From contig LSRY02000011.1 in the NCBI GenBank assembly GCA_001643675.2, positions 1,780,501 through 1,844,500 on the forward strand: a DNA stretch of 64,000 nucleotides, in the 5' to 3' direction. Positions 44,306-58,300 of the stretch are shown here, in pieces. The first letter of the stretch is position 1, and each line of letters begins with the position of its first letter. The position numbers and the translations under genes are program-made. The notes beneath the pieces were generated by a model. The model ran no database searches, was not told the origin of the DNA, and was given only the letters and a program-made list of their open reading frames with translations. The DNA comes from Monocercomonoides exilis (lineage: Eukaryota > Preaxostyla > Oxymonadida > Polymastigidae).

Positions 44306-44580
44306 ATGTGGGGGAAAATACGGACTTTCAAGCTTTTTTTGTACAAAACATGAAAAAATTGTTTCACTCATAACATTTCAAACATTTTCGGATTACAAAT
44401 TAAATCGAATTTTCTTTTCCGTAAATAAACGTCATTAATACAATAGCAAAATGTTTTGTAACGTTACACGAATGTTAAAAAATGGACGAATTTTTATTGT
44501 GTTCTTTGATCTTAAAAAGTCAAAGAAAAGTGCATATCTTTTCAATGAAAATGCCTGAAAAGAAATATTTTGCCCCAATT
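44306..44580. repeat. Diverged direct repeat, copy 2
   Basis: Same orientation and general sequence as 42325-42600. It begins 28 bp after the right arm of the inverted repeat, so the pair brackets the MITE-like elements and the foldback. Confidence 0.7.
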
Positions 44581-45494
44581 TGAGAAAAATATTTGTTTGA
44601 GTGGAATGAAATAAAATTCAGAAAGCAAAAAGTTTGTAAAACAAACTTTTGTAATTTGAATAAATATTAATAATTCAATAAAATTCACTGATCCCCATTG
44701 TATCTAATGTTTGAGTTTTACTCCATAACAAATAAATTTATTCATATTACTAATTTTTGAGAAATATTTGCTTATTCTTTTTGATGAATGCATCCAAAAA
44801 TAACTTCTTTCATAAAATTAAAATATAATAATAATGCAGTTTGTTTACGTTGTAGCGTGAACATGCTTGCGACATTTCTGTTTGAGAAGCCAACGCGATG
44901 AAGCTTGCCCAAAAGGAAGAAAAAAGTTTTCTTAAACCTTTTCCTTCAAGATTTATTAATTTTTAAACAGATATAAACAAACTTTGATTGAATGTCCATC
45001 TTCAAGTTAAGCTGCCCTCTTCAAATAGTTTTCAGTACATAAGTAATAAAACTTTATATGAAGAGAAATATATGAAGAGTAATAAAGAACATTGAGGAGC
45101 AAAGTTGAAACAAATAAAAAAAAAAAAAATTGTTATTTGAAAAAAGAAAAAAACAAATTCAGAAATAGCTATGAATGAACAAAAAAATAGAAAATGAATG
45201 CTAAGTACATGATAATAATCATGATCATAATAATAGATAGAAAGAAGAAAGATAGAAGAAATATTAGAAATTAAAAAATCGGAGATGCGTGCACAATCTG
45301 CACAGTATTGATTCGCTCTTGATATAAATTACCGAAGCATAAGATCGCAAAACATATGAAAAAATAGAAGAGGATAGTGAATATAATTAAAAGTCGTGAA
45401 ATGTTGAAATAGAATTCAATTATTTGTAAAGAGAATCAAAATTGTTAAAGAAATAGTAAGAAAAGCATTTGATGAATATGCAATGAAAAATCAG
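44581..45494. other. AT-rich spacer
   Basis: About 900 bp downstream of the PUF60-like gene, with A-rich runs around 45110-45130 and purine-rich patches at 45230-45270. No gene was recognised. Confidence 0.5.
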
Positions 45495-46279
45495 CTATTG
45501 AGGTTGTGACATTCCGCTGAGTGTAGGATAATTAACTTTCAACGCCCTGCCTCCAAATTGAAATCCGTTCAGACCCAAAATAGCATTTTTTGCACTTTCT
45601 TCATTTGTAAATTCAATAAACCTGAATGAAAGAAATTTATAAAGAACGAATAAGAAATAAAAATTTCGCAAATTTCAAAAACGTGATTAAACTATTATTT
45701 ATTTTGAAAAAAATTGACAAACCCAAAGCCTTTGTGAAGACCAGTTTCAGGATTTTGCATCATTTGACACGAAACAACTGTACCAAATGGTTCAAAAAGA
45801 GGTCTAATAATATCCTCACCCATATCAAATGGCACAGATCCAACATAAATGCGATTTAACATAGGCTTTACAGGGGTCAATTGTTGAGTAGGAGAAGCAA
45901 TCCCAGACATTTGAGGGACTGAACCAGAAACAGGGGCAGGGCCTGGCATGACAACTGATGGTCTGTTAACCTTTATATTTCTTCCACAGAAGAAAAAACC
46001 ATTCATTTCTTGCATCGCAACTTGAGCAGATTCAGGGAAAAAAAAGTCAATAAAGCAAAATCCTTTTGATCTTGTTGTCCCAGGTTCCTGAATAAAAATA
46101 TTACAAAACATAATATCAATGATAAAATTGAGTGTGCCAAGATAATAAGAAACCATTTGCAACTGAACAGTGCGAATTGGTCCAAATGGAGAAAAAAGAG
46201 ATCGAATTATCGGTTCAGTAATTTCGAAGTGCAAAGAGCCAACATAAATCTTTGTTTGTTGTGAAATAGGAATTGCCAT
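45495..46279 (-). CDS. PUF60-like splicing factor with two RRM domains
   Basis: Three exons join in frame: 46279-46154, 46087-45723 and 45621-45495, giving 205 aa. Introns are 66 and 101 nt with donors GTTTCT and GTTTGT. RRM1 (about residues 10-85) has RNP2 KIYVGSLHFEI and RNP1 RSKGFCFIDF, then NGFFFCGRNIKVNRPS. RRM2 (about 118-195) has RIYVGSVPFDMGEDIIRPLF and, once spliced, HKGFGFIEF, then GGRALKVNYP. The GRNIKV-RPS block and paired RRMs match PUF60 (poly-U-binding factor helping U2AF at the 3' splice site). The C-terminal UHM domain of animal PUF60 is absent, so this is a minimal form. A role in splicing fits the intron-bearing genome. The stop is TAG. Confidence 0.75.
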
Positions 46280-46383
46280 TTAAATAGATATATATAAATC
46301 AGTGCTAACTTTTGGAGGAAAAGATAAAACTTTGTTTTAAAGGATCAATAATCCTATAACATTAAATATTACACCCATAAAAA
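46280..46383. promoter_or_regulatory. 104-bp divergent spacer, presumed bidirectional promoter
   Basis: It separates the start codons of the PUF60-like (minus) and VPS13-like (plus) genes. Both leaders and core promoters must lie in or near these 104 AT-rich bases. No specific motif is claimed. Confidence 0.45.
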
Positions 46384-49300
46384 ATGATATTTGAAAAAAT
46401 ATTGATAAAATCTTCGAAACTATTGATTCCTATAATTGTCGGAAAATATTTTGGAAAATACATTGAAAACTATGATTCGAGTATGCTTAAAGAGGACTCT
46501 AAAAATGGTGCCACATCAATGTCAAATATTCGTATAATTCCACATGTTTTTGAGAAAATGCCGGAAATACGAATTGAATATGGATATATAGGGCAGATTG
46601 AAATTCGTCATGATTTGGAAACTAAATTTAATATTCATATAAAAGATGCTTTTCTGATTTTTCGACCGAATTTATCCGATCCATCTGTTAAAGCTTCTCA
46701 GACTGGGTATATAAATACATTAAAAGACAATCAAGCAGAACTAATGAGTGGAAACAATGATATGTTTAATTCAACTCGAAATATGGAGGAAAAAAGTCAA
46801 GAAGACGAGCAATTCTCAAAATTTTTAAATAGCACAATTGTCGATTTTCTCTTCAAACAGTCGTTTTCATTGGAAAATGTTTGTATAATTTATGAAGACG
46901 CTTCAAATCCACATTTCCCTTTCTCGTTTAATATTCCTTTGAAAAGTGCAAAATGCATAACTACCAATATAGAAGAAATTACAGATGAACATGGCAATAA
47001 AACAAAAGAAACAAATAAAAAAATTGAAATTCAAGAATTTTCTTTGCTTATAAATAGAAGATTTGCCAGATATACGAGAAAAGAAGACATTCCAGAAGAT
47101 CCTCGAGAGTATTTTTTGAATTTAGCAAAATCTTCGAATTTAACACCAATAATTGAACCTATTTCTGCAAATCTGAAGGCAACAAAGATAAAACATAAAA
47201 ATAAAATCTATAAACGCCCTGTGCTTGATGTGCATATTGAGGCAATGCCAATAATCGTTCATTTTTCTGAGGCACATGCGATTCCCTTAATGCAATTGTC
47301 ACTTACAATATTGAAAGAACGTCATTGCGAAGAATTCAGAGTGAATCGTCCGTTTGAAGGCAGGCTCGGAATCGACTTGCTTAGGCAGCGGCAGCAGATG
47401 AAGGACATTCAGCCAGAAGAGCTTCCTCTGGAGGATATGCAGCATTCCGTTAGACTTCGCTCGCGGCAGCTGTGGCGGTGGCTGTATGGCTGCATGAAGG
47501 AGCGAGTGCTGCAGAAGATGGAAAGCCGGCGGATGAGAAGGAAGATGGAAGAGCGAATACGCGACAGGAAGGTGTATGAGGAGCAGCTGGCGAAGTTTGA
47601 GAATGTCCTTCGGGCAAATCCCAGCGAGGCAGGAAAGCTGAAGGAGACGCTCTTGTCGTACGGAGGCCGAGCAGCAGAGGAGCAGCTGAAACAGAAGCAG
47701 TTGCCGATGCAGGAGAGAGACGGAGAGACAGGAGAGATGAGAGAGAAGTGGTATGCTGAAACAGCAGAGGAATTGAAAAGAATTGAAAAACGCAAAATTT
47801 TTACGTTGAAGAAGCTCGAAGAAGATGTCAATGAACGAAAAAGACTCGGAAGGCCTTTGGAAAGAACGAAGGAAGAGACGGAAAGGCTGCAAAGAGAAAT
47901 CAATCTTCAATGGAAGAACAATTTGGTGAAGGAAAACCAAGAAATGCAGAAAAGAAAGAAGGAAATTGAAGAGAAGTTTGCAAAAGAACAGAAAGAACTG
48001 GAAAAAGAAAGAAAAGAGAAGAACAAAGATTCGAAGCAGAAGAAAAGCAAAAAGACATACAAGCCACTAACAGAGAAAGAGCTGGAGAAATTAGGGCTGT
48101 GTGCAGCCAATTTGGAGATATTGGCGTTCTTTGAAACAAAATATTCCCCAACTGACATTAAAATCTTCCGTATGCTGCACCGCGCAAAGATGAGACTGGC
48201 TGACAGCGCTCAGAGGAGCTGCTTTGCCTTTTCTTCGTCCACGTCTTCTGTTTCCACGCTGAGCAAGGCCTTTCCTTCTCAAAGCTCTTCAGAGTCTTCA
48301 GAATCTTCTGAAGGCGACAAGAAAAGATGGCAGAGAATCAAGTTTTCCATTTCTGCTGCTCAGCTGGTTGTGATATTCTCCAAGACAACTTTGAAGCAAT
48401 GTGCTCAAATTGAACCAGGAACATCTCCACCTCATTCTTCTTTATTTGACAATGCAAAAGCCACAGCCTCTCCTCTTTCTTCTGCTTCTGCTTCTGCTTC
48501 TTCTTCTTCTTCATCTTCATCTTCTTCAACATCTAATTCTGATAGTTCTCCTATTACAACATTTCCCAATCATATTTGCTCAAACAATTCTTCTCCTCAA
48601 CATACAGCTGCCTCTGAAGAGATTTTTGAACAGTCGTGCCATTCAACTTCGACTACTTCACTCAGAAATTCTTCAGCATTTGTCGACAAACCAGTGCTGA
48701 AAATTGAAGTGAAAGGGGTCGCTGTGTCTGTTGGCCATCGCCCCACTAACAATGGCATTGATCTGTCGTGCCGCGTCTTCAGCGCAGGAATATTTGATTT
48801 GTGTGCTGCAGAAAACTCTCCCTTTCATTCAGTTCTTCATATTTCTCCAAAGCCATCAACACTCAATCAAATGCAGATGAACTCACAAATTAGACAACTC
48901 AATGAAAATGCTTGGTTTTCGCTGGATTTGAACACATCTCCATGTGATTCGTTTTCAAGTTTTTATCTGCGCTGTCTAATGAGCCCAACCGTGCTGTGTG
49001 TTCCGTCCTCTCCTTTCTTGTCTGTCCTGTCGTCACTCATCGACATTATCACCCTCGAAACTCCAATCGTCTCCTCAAAAACGAACCAATCGTTTGCACC
49101 GAATGATCTTTCACTCTCAGCGGAAATGGCAACAGACGAGCAAAGCATTGAAAGTATTGAAAATGTCGAAAGTGCAGCTTCAAATGGCAGTAGGCTTCTC
49201 AATTTGGATGCGATGCTCAGTCGAGCGGGCCTTTTGAAGCAGATCACGTCCTTCAAAAAGAACACCCAGGCGAAATGGGATATTCTGATGCAGGGGCGCA

Positions 49301-52300
49301 ACACAGCTGACATCGATGTCAACATTCCAGACGTGGCTGTGGTTATTCCGATGGATGACTCACAGCCAGAAACGCCTGCACTTTGCTTTTCTGTTCATAA
49401 AACTGCAATAAAGACAGTCTTTGGCCACGCCACAGGTACAGTGAATTCTCATCAGATTGTTGCTGAAGAGACATTCGACCGAATCAACATTTCTTTTCAT
49501 GGCGTGTCTCTTTCTGTCACACACGTGCCTCTTTTGGGAGTCGATTTTTTTGGCAATAAAAGTAGCTTGCTTTCAAATCCTGGCACTTTTTCCACATCAC
49601 ATCCGATGACTCATCTTCCATTCTCTCAGCATATGCTCCAGTCACCAATTGCCTCTCTTTGCAAAGATGCCACAATAGATTTGTGTGCGCTTATGGCCAT
49701 TGATGACTCGAATGATCGCATTCCGCATCACATCATAAGAGGCACAGTTAATCCAGTTTCCGTCAATTTGTCTGACAAAGAGATTATTTTGTCGTGGGTT
49801 GTTGCATGCAACCTGGCGAAGGTCTTTGGAATCATCGAAGATACACAAGAAGTCAGCGATCTGCTGCTTGATCACTCATCTGAAATAAGTGTAGGCTTGA
49901 TGGGCAGAGAGGAAATGAGCAACAGAAGAATCGAAGAATTGCACAGCACGCAGGATGCCATCATTGTGCAAGATAATAACGATCAATGCGATGATTACAT
50001 TCTCCATTCACACAAAAAGCGTTCTATTTATGCTGAATTGAAACGATTGAGCGAAATAAATTCAATGGCACTTTCTGTGCTACCGTCATTTGGATATTTT
50101 GAAGAGAAGCATTTGCTTAAAAACATCAAAGGAATCCTTTTAACTTCACAAATACAGTTGGACTTGCATAATCAACTTCTTTTCTTGCATCCTCCAAGAA
50201 GCGAAAAGTATGTGCAAGGAGATACGAAAATAACAATAAAACGAATCGAAATGAAAATAGGGAAAACAAAAGAGAAGCAAACCGAATTTTTAGGAGCTAA
50301 ATCTTCATCGGGGTTGGCGAACTTGCTTTTGTCATACGCCAACTCGCACAACTCGTCAGGGCGTTCGATTGTCTCTCTGATTGTTGAAGATGCCGAGTAC
50401 CACTCTTACGAAACAACACGCCATGAAACACTTCGGGTGGATGTCAAAGCGATGAGGATTTTGAATCTTCTCGAAGCAGACAAAGAAGAATCGAGTCAAT
50501 GTTCTTTGACAGATGAGCCCAATCGATTGTCTCGCTCTCAGCTTTTATGCAGCCTTTATGAAGAAGAAACAGGAGATCCTCTGATTAAAGATAGAAGAGA
50601 GCATCAAGCACCAGATACTACGTTCTTTGGCAGTCTCAACGAAGCGAAATGTCTAAATCCCTCTTGTTTGTTAAAGAATGGAACTAACTCCGAACACTCC
50701 AACGCACAAGCTATTCTTCCACACACAGATTTACCTGCTTCTTCACCAGCCTCTTCATTTGCATCAGCATCAGCCTCGTCTACTTCTTCATCCGCACAAA
50801 GCGCTTTGTTTGATGGCATCATCAACAAAGATTTGGAATGTGCCTGCGATCATCTTTTAGAAAAACTGACATGGAAAGATCTTCCACCAGAAGGTCTGAT
50901 GAGCAACAGAGAGGCTTCTGAAGAGGCAATGAACAAAAAACAAGAAGGCACTTTTCTTTCTATTTTGTATGTTATTCAACGGCCAGAAATGAATCTTCGT
51001 TCTCCAACAGAACCTCCTCCATATATTGAAAGAAATGCATTTTTGAATCAATCACAGAGCGAAATTGCTTACACTGAGCCGCCTTATTCTGATGATTTTC
51101 AACATTTCTTCCAATTTCCGCGCCAAACATTTGACGTTCCTGCATTTTTAAACAATTCTCATTCGCCTTCCTATCAATCATCTTCGAATAATCAGATGAA
51201 TAGTTTACAGAATGGAAGTTCAATTCGCAGTTTAAAGCCAAAAATTACACCAGAAAATAGAAATTTGTATGTTGTGATGGCGCCCCTCGTGTTGAATCTT
51301 GACAGAGTTGTTCTGACTGAAGTGCTCAGCATCACACAAACGGTCTTCAATGAGCTTCCGACATTTGCTCAGTCTGCGTTTATTCGCTTGCTAACACACG
51401 TAAATTCACCAGATACTAATGATTCAAATGATATGCAAGCAATTCAGGCTTCACTGAAAACAAACACGATTCACAATGAAAGCCAAAGTTTAACTGAAGA
51501 AACAACATCTTCTTCTGATAGCGAAGAGGCTTATTTTGCAAGCTTGCTGTCTGACATGGTCAAAGTGTCGATGATAATGAAAATTCCTTCTGTTGATGTT
51601 CTATTAACAGACTCGCTTTCTTCTCTGGCTCTGTTTTCTGTGGATGGCGTGTCTGTCACATTGAAAGAAAGAAATGCGCTTAATTCTTTTGTTTTTGAAG
51701 CATCTCAGATGCATCTGTTTGATCGATCAGCTGAATGCAGTCGAGAAGATGGAATGATATCTCTTCCATTGCATCCTTCCTCAAAAATTATTTCTGTCAA
51801 TTCGAAGCTGTCAAATACAGTCACACCTTTTTTGATTCAGAATTCTGACTCCAGCAAAGCAATCCACATTTGCCGTCATACTCATTTTTCATCGCCAGAC
51901 GAGCCATCAAAGCCATTTTCATTGACGATGATTCATTTGGCAACTGTTACTGTTCTTCCTTCTGTGCCATTTTTGGGTTGTGTTGCGGAATATCTCGACA
52001 GAACTTCTTCTGTTGTGGATGCTTTCAAGTCTGTTCTGTCAGTCGCCCAACAACGATTACAAAACGAATTGATGCATTCTGTGAAAAATAAGATTGAAGA
52101 TAGCACTTTTCATAATTCAATCCTTTTAGAGCCAGCTGAGACTGCTTCTGCATCTTCTGCATCTTCTGCATCTTCTGCATCTGTAGCACTTGGAGATTCA
52201 GAATCTGAGTCTTCGCACATGAATTCAGAAATTACTCAATGCGAAAGACGCACAAAATGTGAAGTGCCTCAGAAAGAAAGAATTGCTTCATTTTTTGAGT

Positions 52301-55300
52301 TTTATTGTGAAGGAGCAGTGTTGGAAATTCTTGATTCTTGCCCTCCAGTTGCCTGCAACTTCTCTCAGAAGAAGATCAAACATCTTTCAAATGGCGTTGC
52401 ATTCAACATAAAAAGAATTTCTTTCCAAAACGGAAGCCCTCTTCCTTCTTTAGTCCCTCTGTGTGATGTAACTTCTCACATATTCCTTTCAAAAAAACAG
52501 ATAAGAAATAGAGAAAATGAATTAACAGCAAGTTCATTGAAAGACGAAGCTGAATGGGACGATTATGAAGAAGAGCAAGCTGATCGTGAAGAAGAACAAA
52601 CAGAAATGCAAACAAGAATAAAAGTGGACAAAGACACACATTTGCATCGCAGATGGGCATCAATTGAATGCTTTGAGGCTTCTCTGGTGAATCAGGAGTC
52701 AACTCTTTTATTCGATGACTGCTATCCGTATTTCAACAGCTGGGACATAAATCGCACAGAATCAGCGCTTACGGCAGAGATAGATGCCAATTGCTGCATT
52801 TCTACAATTGATCCTTCACATCCATCTGAAATACAACAAACAAACGAACATTCTAAATGTGCTTTATACGACATCTCATCGTCAATTAATAACCTGCACA
52901 TAACACTCTCGGAAACGCAAATACTTAAGCTTGTTGTTTTGATGAGGGATATTTTGAATGCAGTATCGACTGTTCCTGCTCTTGTGTCTGCCTTTTTTGC
53001 TTCTTCGTCCTTATCATCTTCATATTCTGCTTCATCTTCTGCTTCTGCTTCGGTTTCAGCTTCAGCTTCAGCTTCATCATCATCTTCAGAATATAATGCA
53101 TATACCACAGAAAATTCTGAAAAATCTCATCTAAAAAGAAGCCAGTCCATCTCAAAAATTGTCAAGTCGTTGCAAACGAATGTTTTCGGAAGCTCATCTT
53201 TGCAAAAGGTTGGAAGAAACGATGACTGCACAGCTGAATCTTATCCACTTGTTCACTTTTCTTTTAAAATGGGTGGAACACTTATTCAAATTTTGAACGA
53301 CAAAACGAAACATCCAATGATCATACCAATTAAGTTAGACTCAGCCTCGTTATATGCTCAATTGTATGCACCAGAGAAAGCACTACAAAAGGATTTGCCG
53401 CTGCTGGATTTGGCTTTTGAAGCTCAAAACATTTTTAGCCAAATTGGAACTGGTTTGTATTCACAGCCCTTTTTTTATATCAACACACCATACATTTCGA
53501 GTGCACTGACTTTGCATACAGACAGCACTTCCTTTGAATTGTGTGTTGGCCCTTTCATCTTCAACCAGAAGCAACTTGCTGATCCCACTAATGCCACAAG
53601 CAACCAAAGTTCTCTTTCGAGTATTCCAGTTTCAGCAACTGGTAATAATAATGTTAAAGCTCTAATCAAACGTGCGACAAAATTGCCATGTGATGAATTT
53701 GAGAAGTCAACAGAAGATGAAGCATTACCAAGAGATGCGTTTAAATCGAATCCTCTTTTTAACACTTGCAAATCTGAAATTGATTCATGCCATTTGCATC
53801 TATCAACAACCAACATTCAACAAGATGCGTCTCAGCAAGCATTGCTTCAATTCAACTATTACTCAAAAGTTCCTAACACAACTGTTAATTCCACATCTTT
53901 CAGTTTATCTTCTTCTGCGCATATTTTTGTGGCTATGAATTCTTTTTGCCTTTGCCTCTCAAACGAGCAGTTGACTTCACTTCTGTCTGTATTGACATTC
54001 TTATCGCAGCATTCATCAGTTATTGTTGCTTCACTGCTGATGGACGATGTTGCATCCATTTCTGATTTGATGGCAAGCAAAATGGAGTCAAATGACGAAA
54101 TAGGGGGAGATTTATCACTCACGCAACATCCCATTTCTGAAAATGATGAAAAAACTAACATTTCCGTTGATTTTTGTGCAGCTTCATTACGTCTCTTGTT
54201 TTTCAGCAAAGAAACGCCTCTGTTCCTTGCTGCTCTCAACGGATTAGCTCTTTCTTACGAGAAGAATTTTTATAGTTACCAAATTTCTGGTGAAATGGAA
54301 TCATTATTTGTGAAAAGCCTAATAAAGACAAATATTCATTCTCCAAATAAAGCTTTATCAATTACAGATTCCTCAGCCTTTACGCCTGTTCAACATGAAA
54401 TGAACGATACGTCTAATTCGACAAATCAGTGCGATTTTATTGCCCAACAAGAATCAATCAATCAATACACGCATCTTGTTGTGTTTGTGCCAGAGGACGA
54501 TGGAGATGAAGAAGAGACACAAAGCATTTTATCTCAAATGCTAAAAAACAAAGCGCTTTCACTGAATGTGTCAGTGTCGTGCGATGAACGCACACAAACA
54601 GCGCCATCGGTCAATGCTACATTTATATGCAGTTCTTTGCGAGTTGTTTTCCTGGCTTATTATTACAGGAGCTTCGTAAAGTTTGGATTAGGACTTTTCT
54701 CTCTCTTCGATAGAAGCTCAATCAAGCCGAAGAAAGCAATACCAACCAAACAGAGCTTAACAGAAACATTTTCATTCATAAAAGAGGAAATAAGACCAGA
54801 ACCGTCTGAGAATTCACAGACTGTTTCATCATCTCGCTCAACTGATATAACTTCTTATGAAACAAAGCATCATAATTTGACAAACGAATTTTCAGAATCA
54901 AAATCTGATGTTGTTGCATTTGAAAAAGATGATAATTCAGATTCAAAAATGCACATTTCTAGTTTCACTGCAATGGTCAAGATAAAAGCACCAATGTTTT
55001 TCATTCCTGTCAACTCGAATTCTTCAGAAATGATGGTTGTATCTTTCTCAGATTTTGATCTTTCAAATACTCCCATGATTCAAAATGCATACTCAGAGGA
55101 ATTACAACAATATACAAACTTGCAATTTTCATTGAATGATTTGGTTGTTATCAAAGCAGCGTTGCCGCATGATAAAATATTGAATCTTATGCAAATAAGA
55201 ACTCATACGACTGAAGAAGCAATGAGACAGAGTTCATCCAGAGAAAAGTTTTATCTTTTGCTCTCCAAAATGAACATTGATTCAGTTTCTGCTCCTCTCC

Positions 55301-58300
55301 TTTCTTTTGGTTTTAAAGGAACAACTGTTTTTAATGAAGAATACATCAGCAAATTGTTAAACTACACGAACAAACGAGATAAGGAGAAGTTTTATGATCA
55401 TAAACATATTCAACAAATGATTGAAAATGGTACACTATTATCAATTACAGCATGCTGCTCACATGCTCAAGTGCATCTGAATGATGATCAGATTCACACC
55501 ATCTTTTCTATTTTGACACAAAATATGAGCGAAGGAAGAATAAATGAGGAGGAGCACAAACTTGTAAGGAATGACTTTGATGATTCAGAACACCTCTCAT
55601 TGCTTTCTTCTGTTGATATATCTTCAGAACAACAAAACAAAACCGAAGAAAGTTCTGAAGGAGATGAAGAAACCGAATTAAGAGACCAAGAAAAAGATTT
55701 GCCTAATTCTGATTTAAATAATCTGCAAGAAATATTTGAAGCCGAAGAGCACACCCAAAAGATGCACTTTGCTGAAATGATAAGAAAACAGTGGTACAGA
55801 AATTGTGCGTTGAATTTAAACACCACAAAAATACTGGATGCTTCTTTTTCCATTCCTTCTATTGTTATCAACTTTTCTGAGGGGAAATCAGAAAGCATAC
55901 CAATTTCAAAACTCTGTTCATGCCGCACTGAAAGCGAAACGGAGCAAGCAGAAAGAAGAGCCAATACCATTTTCTCTGCCCCGTTTTGTTCTGTTGTAAT
56001 GCATTCTTATCAAATAAGCGTTTCAAAATTTGCTGACAAATCTCATAGTGCTTCTTTTTCTGTTCAAGATATAATTGTGAGAGACACCCGTCCAAGAAAT
56101 GGATCGTTCCGAACAGAATTTGTACCATTGACTCCGATTCCCACAAATGACACTTTCCAAGAAGTGCTTATCTGCCAGTCGTCACACGAAAATTCATCTG
56201 AATCTTCTCAGAATCCATCTGCCTCAATAACATCTTCTCGGTTCTCGTCGAATGAGTACTCAGAACAATTACACGAGTCAAACAGCACTCCAGCATTGCT
56301 TCTGAAATATTATCATACTCCTTTATTAGGGCAGTCATTTAGAGCCAATATAAATTCTCCACAACTATTTATAAACATGCCATATGATATTGCACTATTG
56401 AAGCTTATCACAGATTATGCATCCTCAATTGGTACTGAAATGAAACTTCTGTTGCATTCTTCATCTGAAGTGGAATCGATTGGAACTTCAGATTATTTAA
56501 AGCTCAGAAAAGCACGGGTCTGCGCGAAATTAAGTACTTCTCCGTTTTTGTATCTTCCTGTTTCCATTCAGAACAAATTGAGGCATAATTACGAACATTC
56601 TGAGATCACCAATAAATTCATGATCCATCGTTCGCTTTCATCCCCGTTCTGCATTCCCCAGCCGTTATGTTCGTCATGTACCTCAGTGAGCATATCAATC
56701 ATCTCTCCTTCTGTTGCTTATGTCAGCAACCCTTCAAAACGGGCCTCGTCGTTTCTGTCTCTTTCTGCCGATCTTTCTGTGAGTCTTTTCGCTGGTCCTC
56801 CTCCGAAAACTCCTTTGCGCGATTTTCTCTTCGAATCCGGTGTTATCAAAGAACATGTCATTCTGCAGCAATACAAAGAAATGAAATCAATCCTTCCGAT
56901 GTTCAAAAAGCCGAAAGAAAGAGAGGAAAATACGAATGTGGCTGAAACATTGGATACCCAAACTATCAGAAATGAAAAGAAGGCGGATTTGCAATCGCAA
57001 ACTGCTTCTTTCTCAAACGCTTCATCTGACTATCGTCAATATGATGAAGCAAACTTATCCCCTGTTCTTCAGCTCTTTTCTCAAGCAGGTGCAAAATTCA
57101 TCCCACTTCCACAAGAGAGAGGAGGCTATTTGAGTAGCGAGCCTGTTGACACTCCTCTCTCTGCGTCTGAAGCAAACCGTTTAATGCGCAGCGCAAAACC
57201 CTTCTCTATCTGTTCAATAATGTCAAATCGCTCCAAATCAGATGAAAGCAAATTAAGAATAAGTGACAGAATTCAAGCACATCACGATAATGACTCCGAA
57301 TTTCATTCTATTGGATCACTGGCCCCTTCGACTTCTCCTTTGCCTTCTTTAACTTCATCTCCAAATTCATCACTTTCATCTTCTCCTTCTCCTTCTCCTT
57401 CTCCATCTTCATCACCTTTTTCTTCATATTCAGAAGATTCATTAACTGACTCAGAAAGCTCTGATGCAACTTTATCTTTGCTGGATCGAGTGCATTCAAT
57501 TTTCTTGGAACAAGAAACAGTTGTTTCAATAAATATCCAAAACATAAGACTTCGAGATGGCTTATTGAAATATGAGAGAAAAGTGCAAGAAAACGGAAAT
57601 CATTCCGTTCGAAAAGATCCATCATACAATTTGATTATCAGAAGGAATTTGAATACAACCTTTTCCATTCAATTTATGTCAACTTTCCTGTTTGGAGGGA
57701 CCTTCAGCACGCTCATTCCATCGATGGAGCAGAGAAGCGAATCGCAAACATCTTCATCCATCAACGCATTATCCACTCAAACTGTCTCTCTGCTTCCACC
57801 CAGTTATCCAAGCAGCATCCGATCTCCAACTTTATCACACTTGCTTCTTTCACAAGTGAATTTGAGGATTAATCAACCCGTGACCATTGGCCTGAATGAT
57901 TGGGATGTTGTGAGGATTACCAGAATTGTGTCTACGATTGTGTCTGGCATTGCATCTGTGCAAACAAAGATTGAGGAAGGCGAAAAAGAGGCACTTCAAA
58001 GACGAACACAAAAAACTACCGAAACGGAAGCGGAAATGGAAACAAATGAACAGTTTATTGATTCAACACCAGAGGAATGCAATGAGAGTTCAGAGGAGCA
58101 AGTGAGAAAAGATATTTTCTTGAGTGATTCTGGTTGGGAACAAGAAAAGATAATAACTTCTTTGACAGAAAGTGAAATAGAAAAGGGGAAAATTAATCCT
58201 TACATTGTTGCTTCTCTGAAGAAAGCCATCAACACTCCCTTTTCAAAGAACTATAGGCTCGCTCAGAATGACAAAGATATAAATAAAGATGAAGTGAAGC

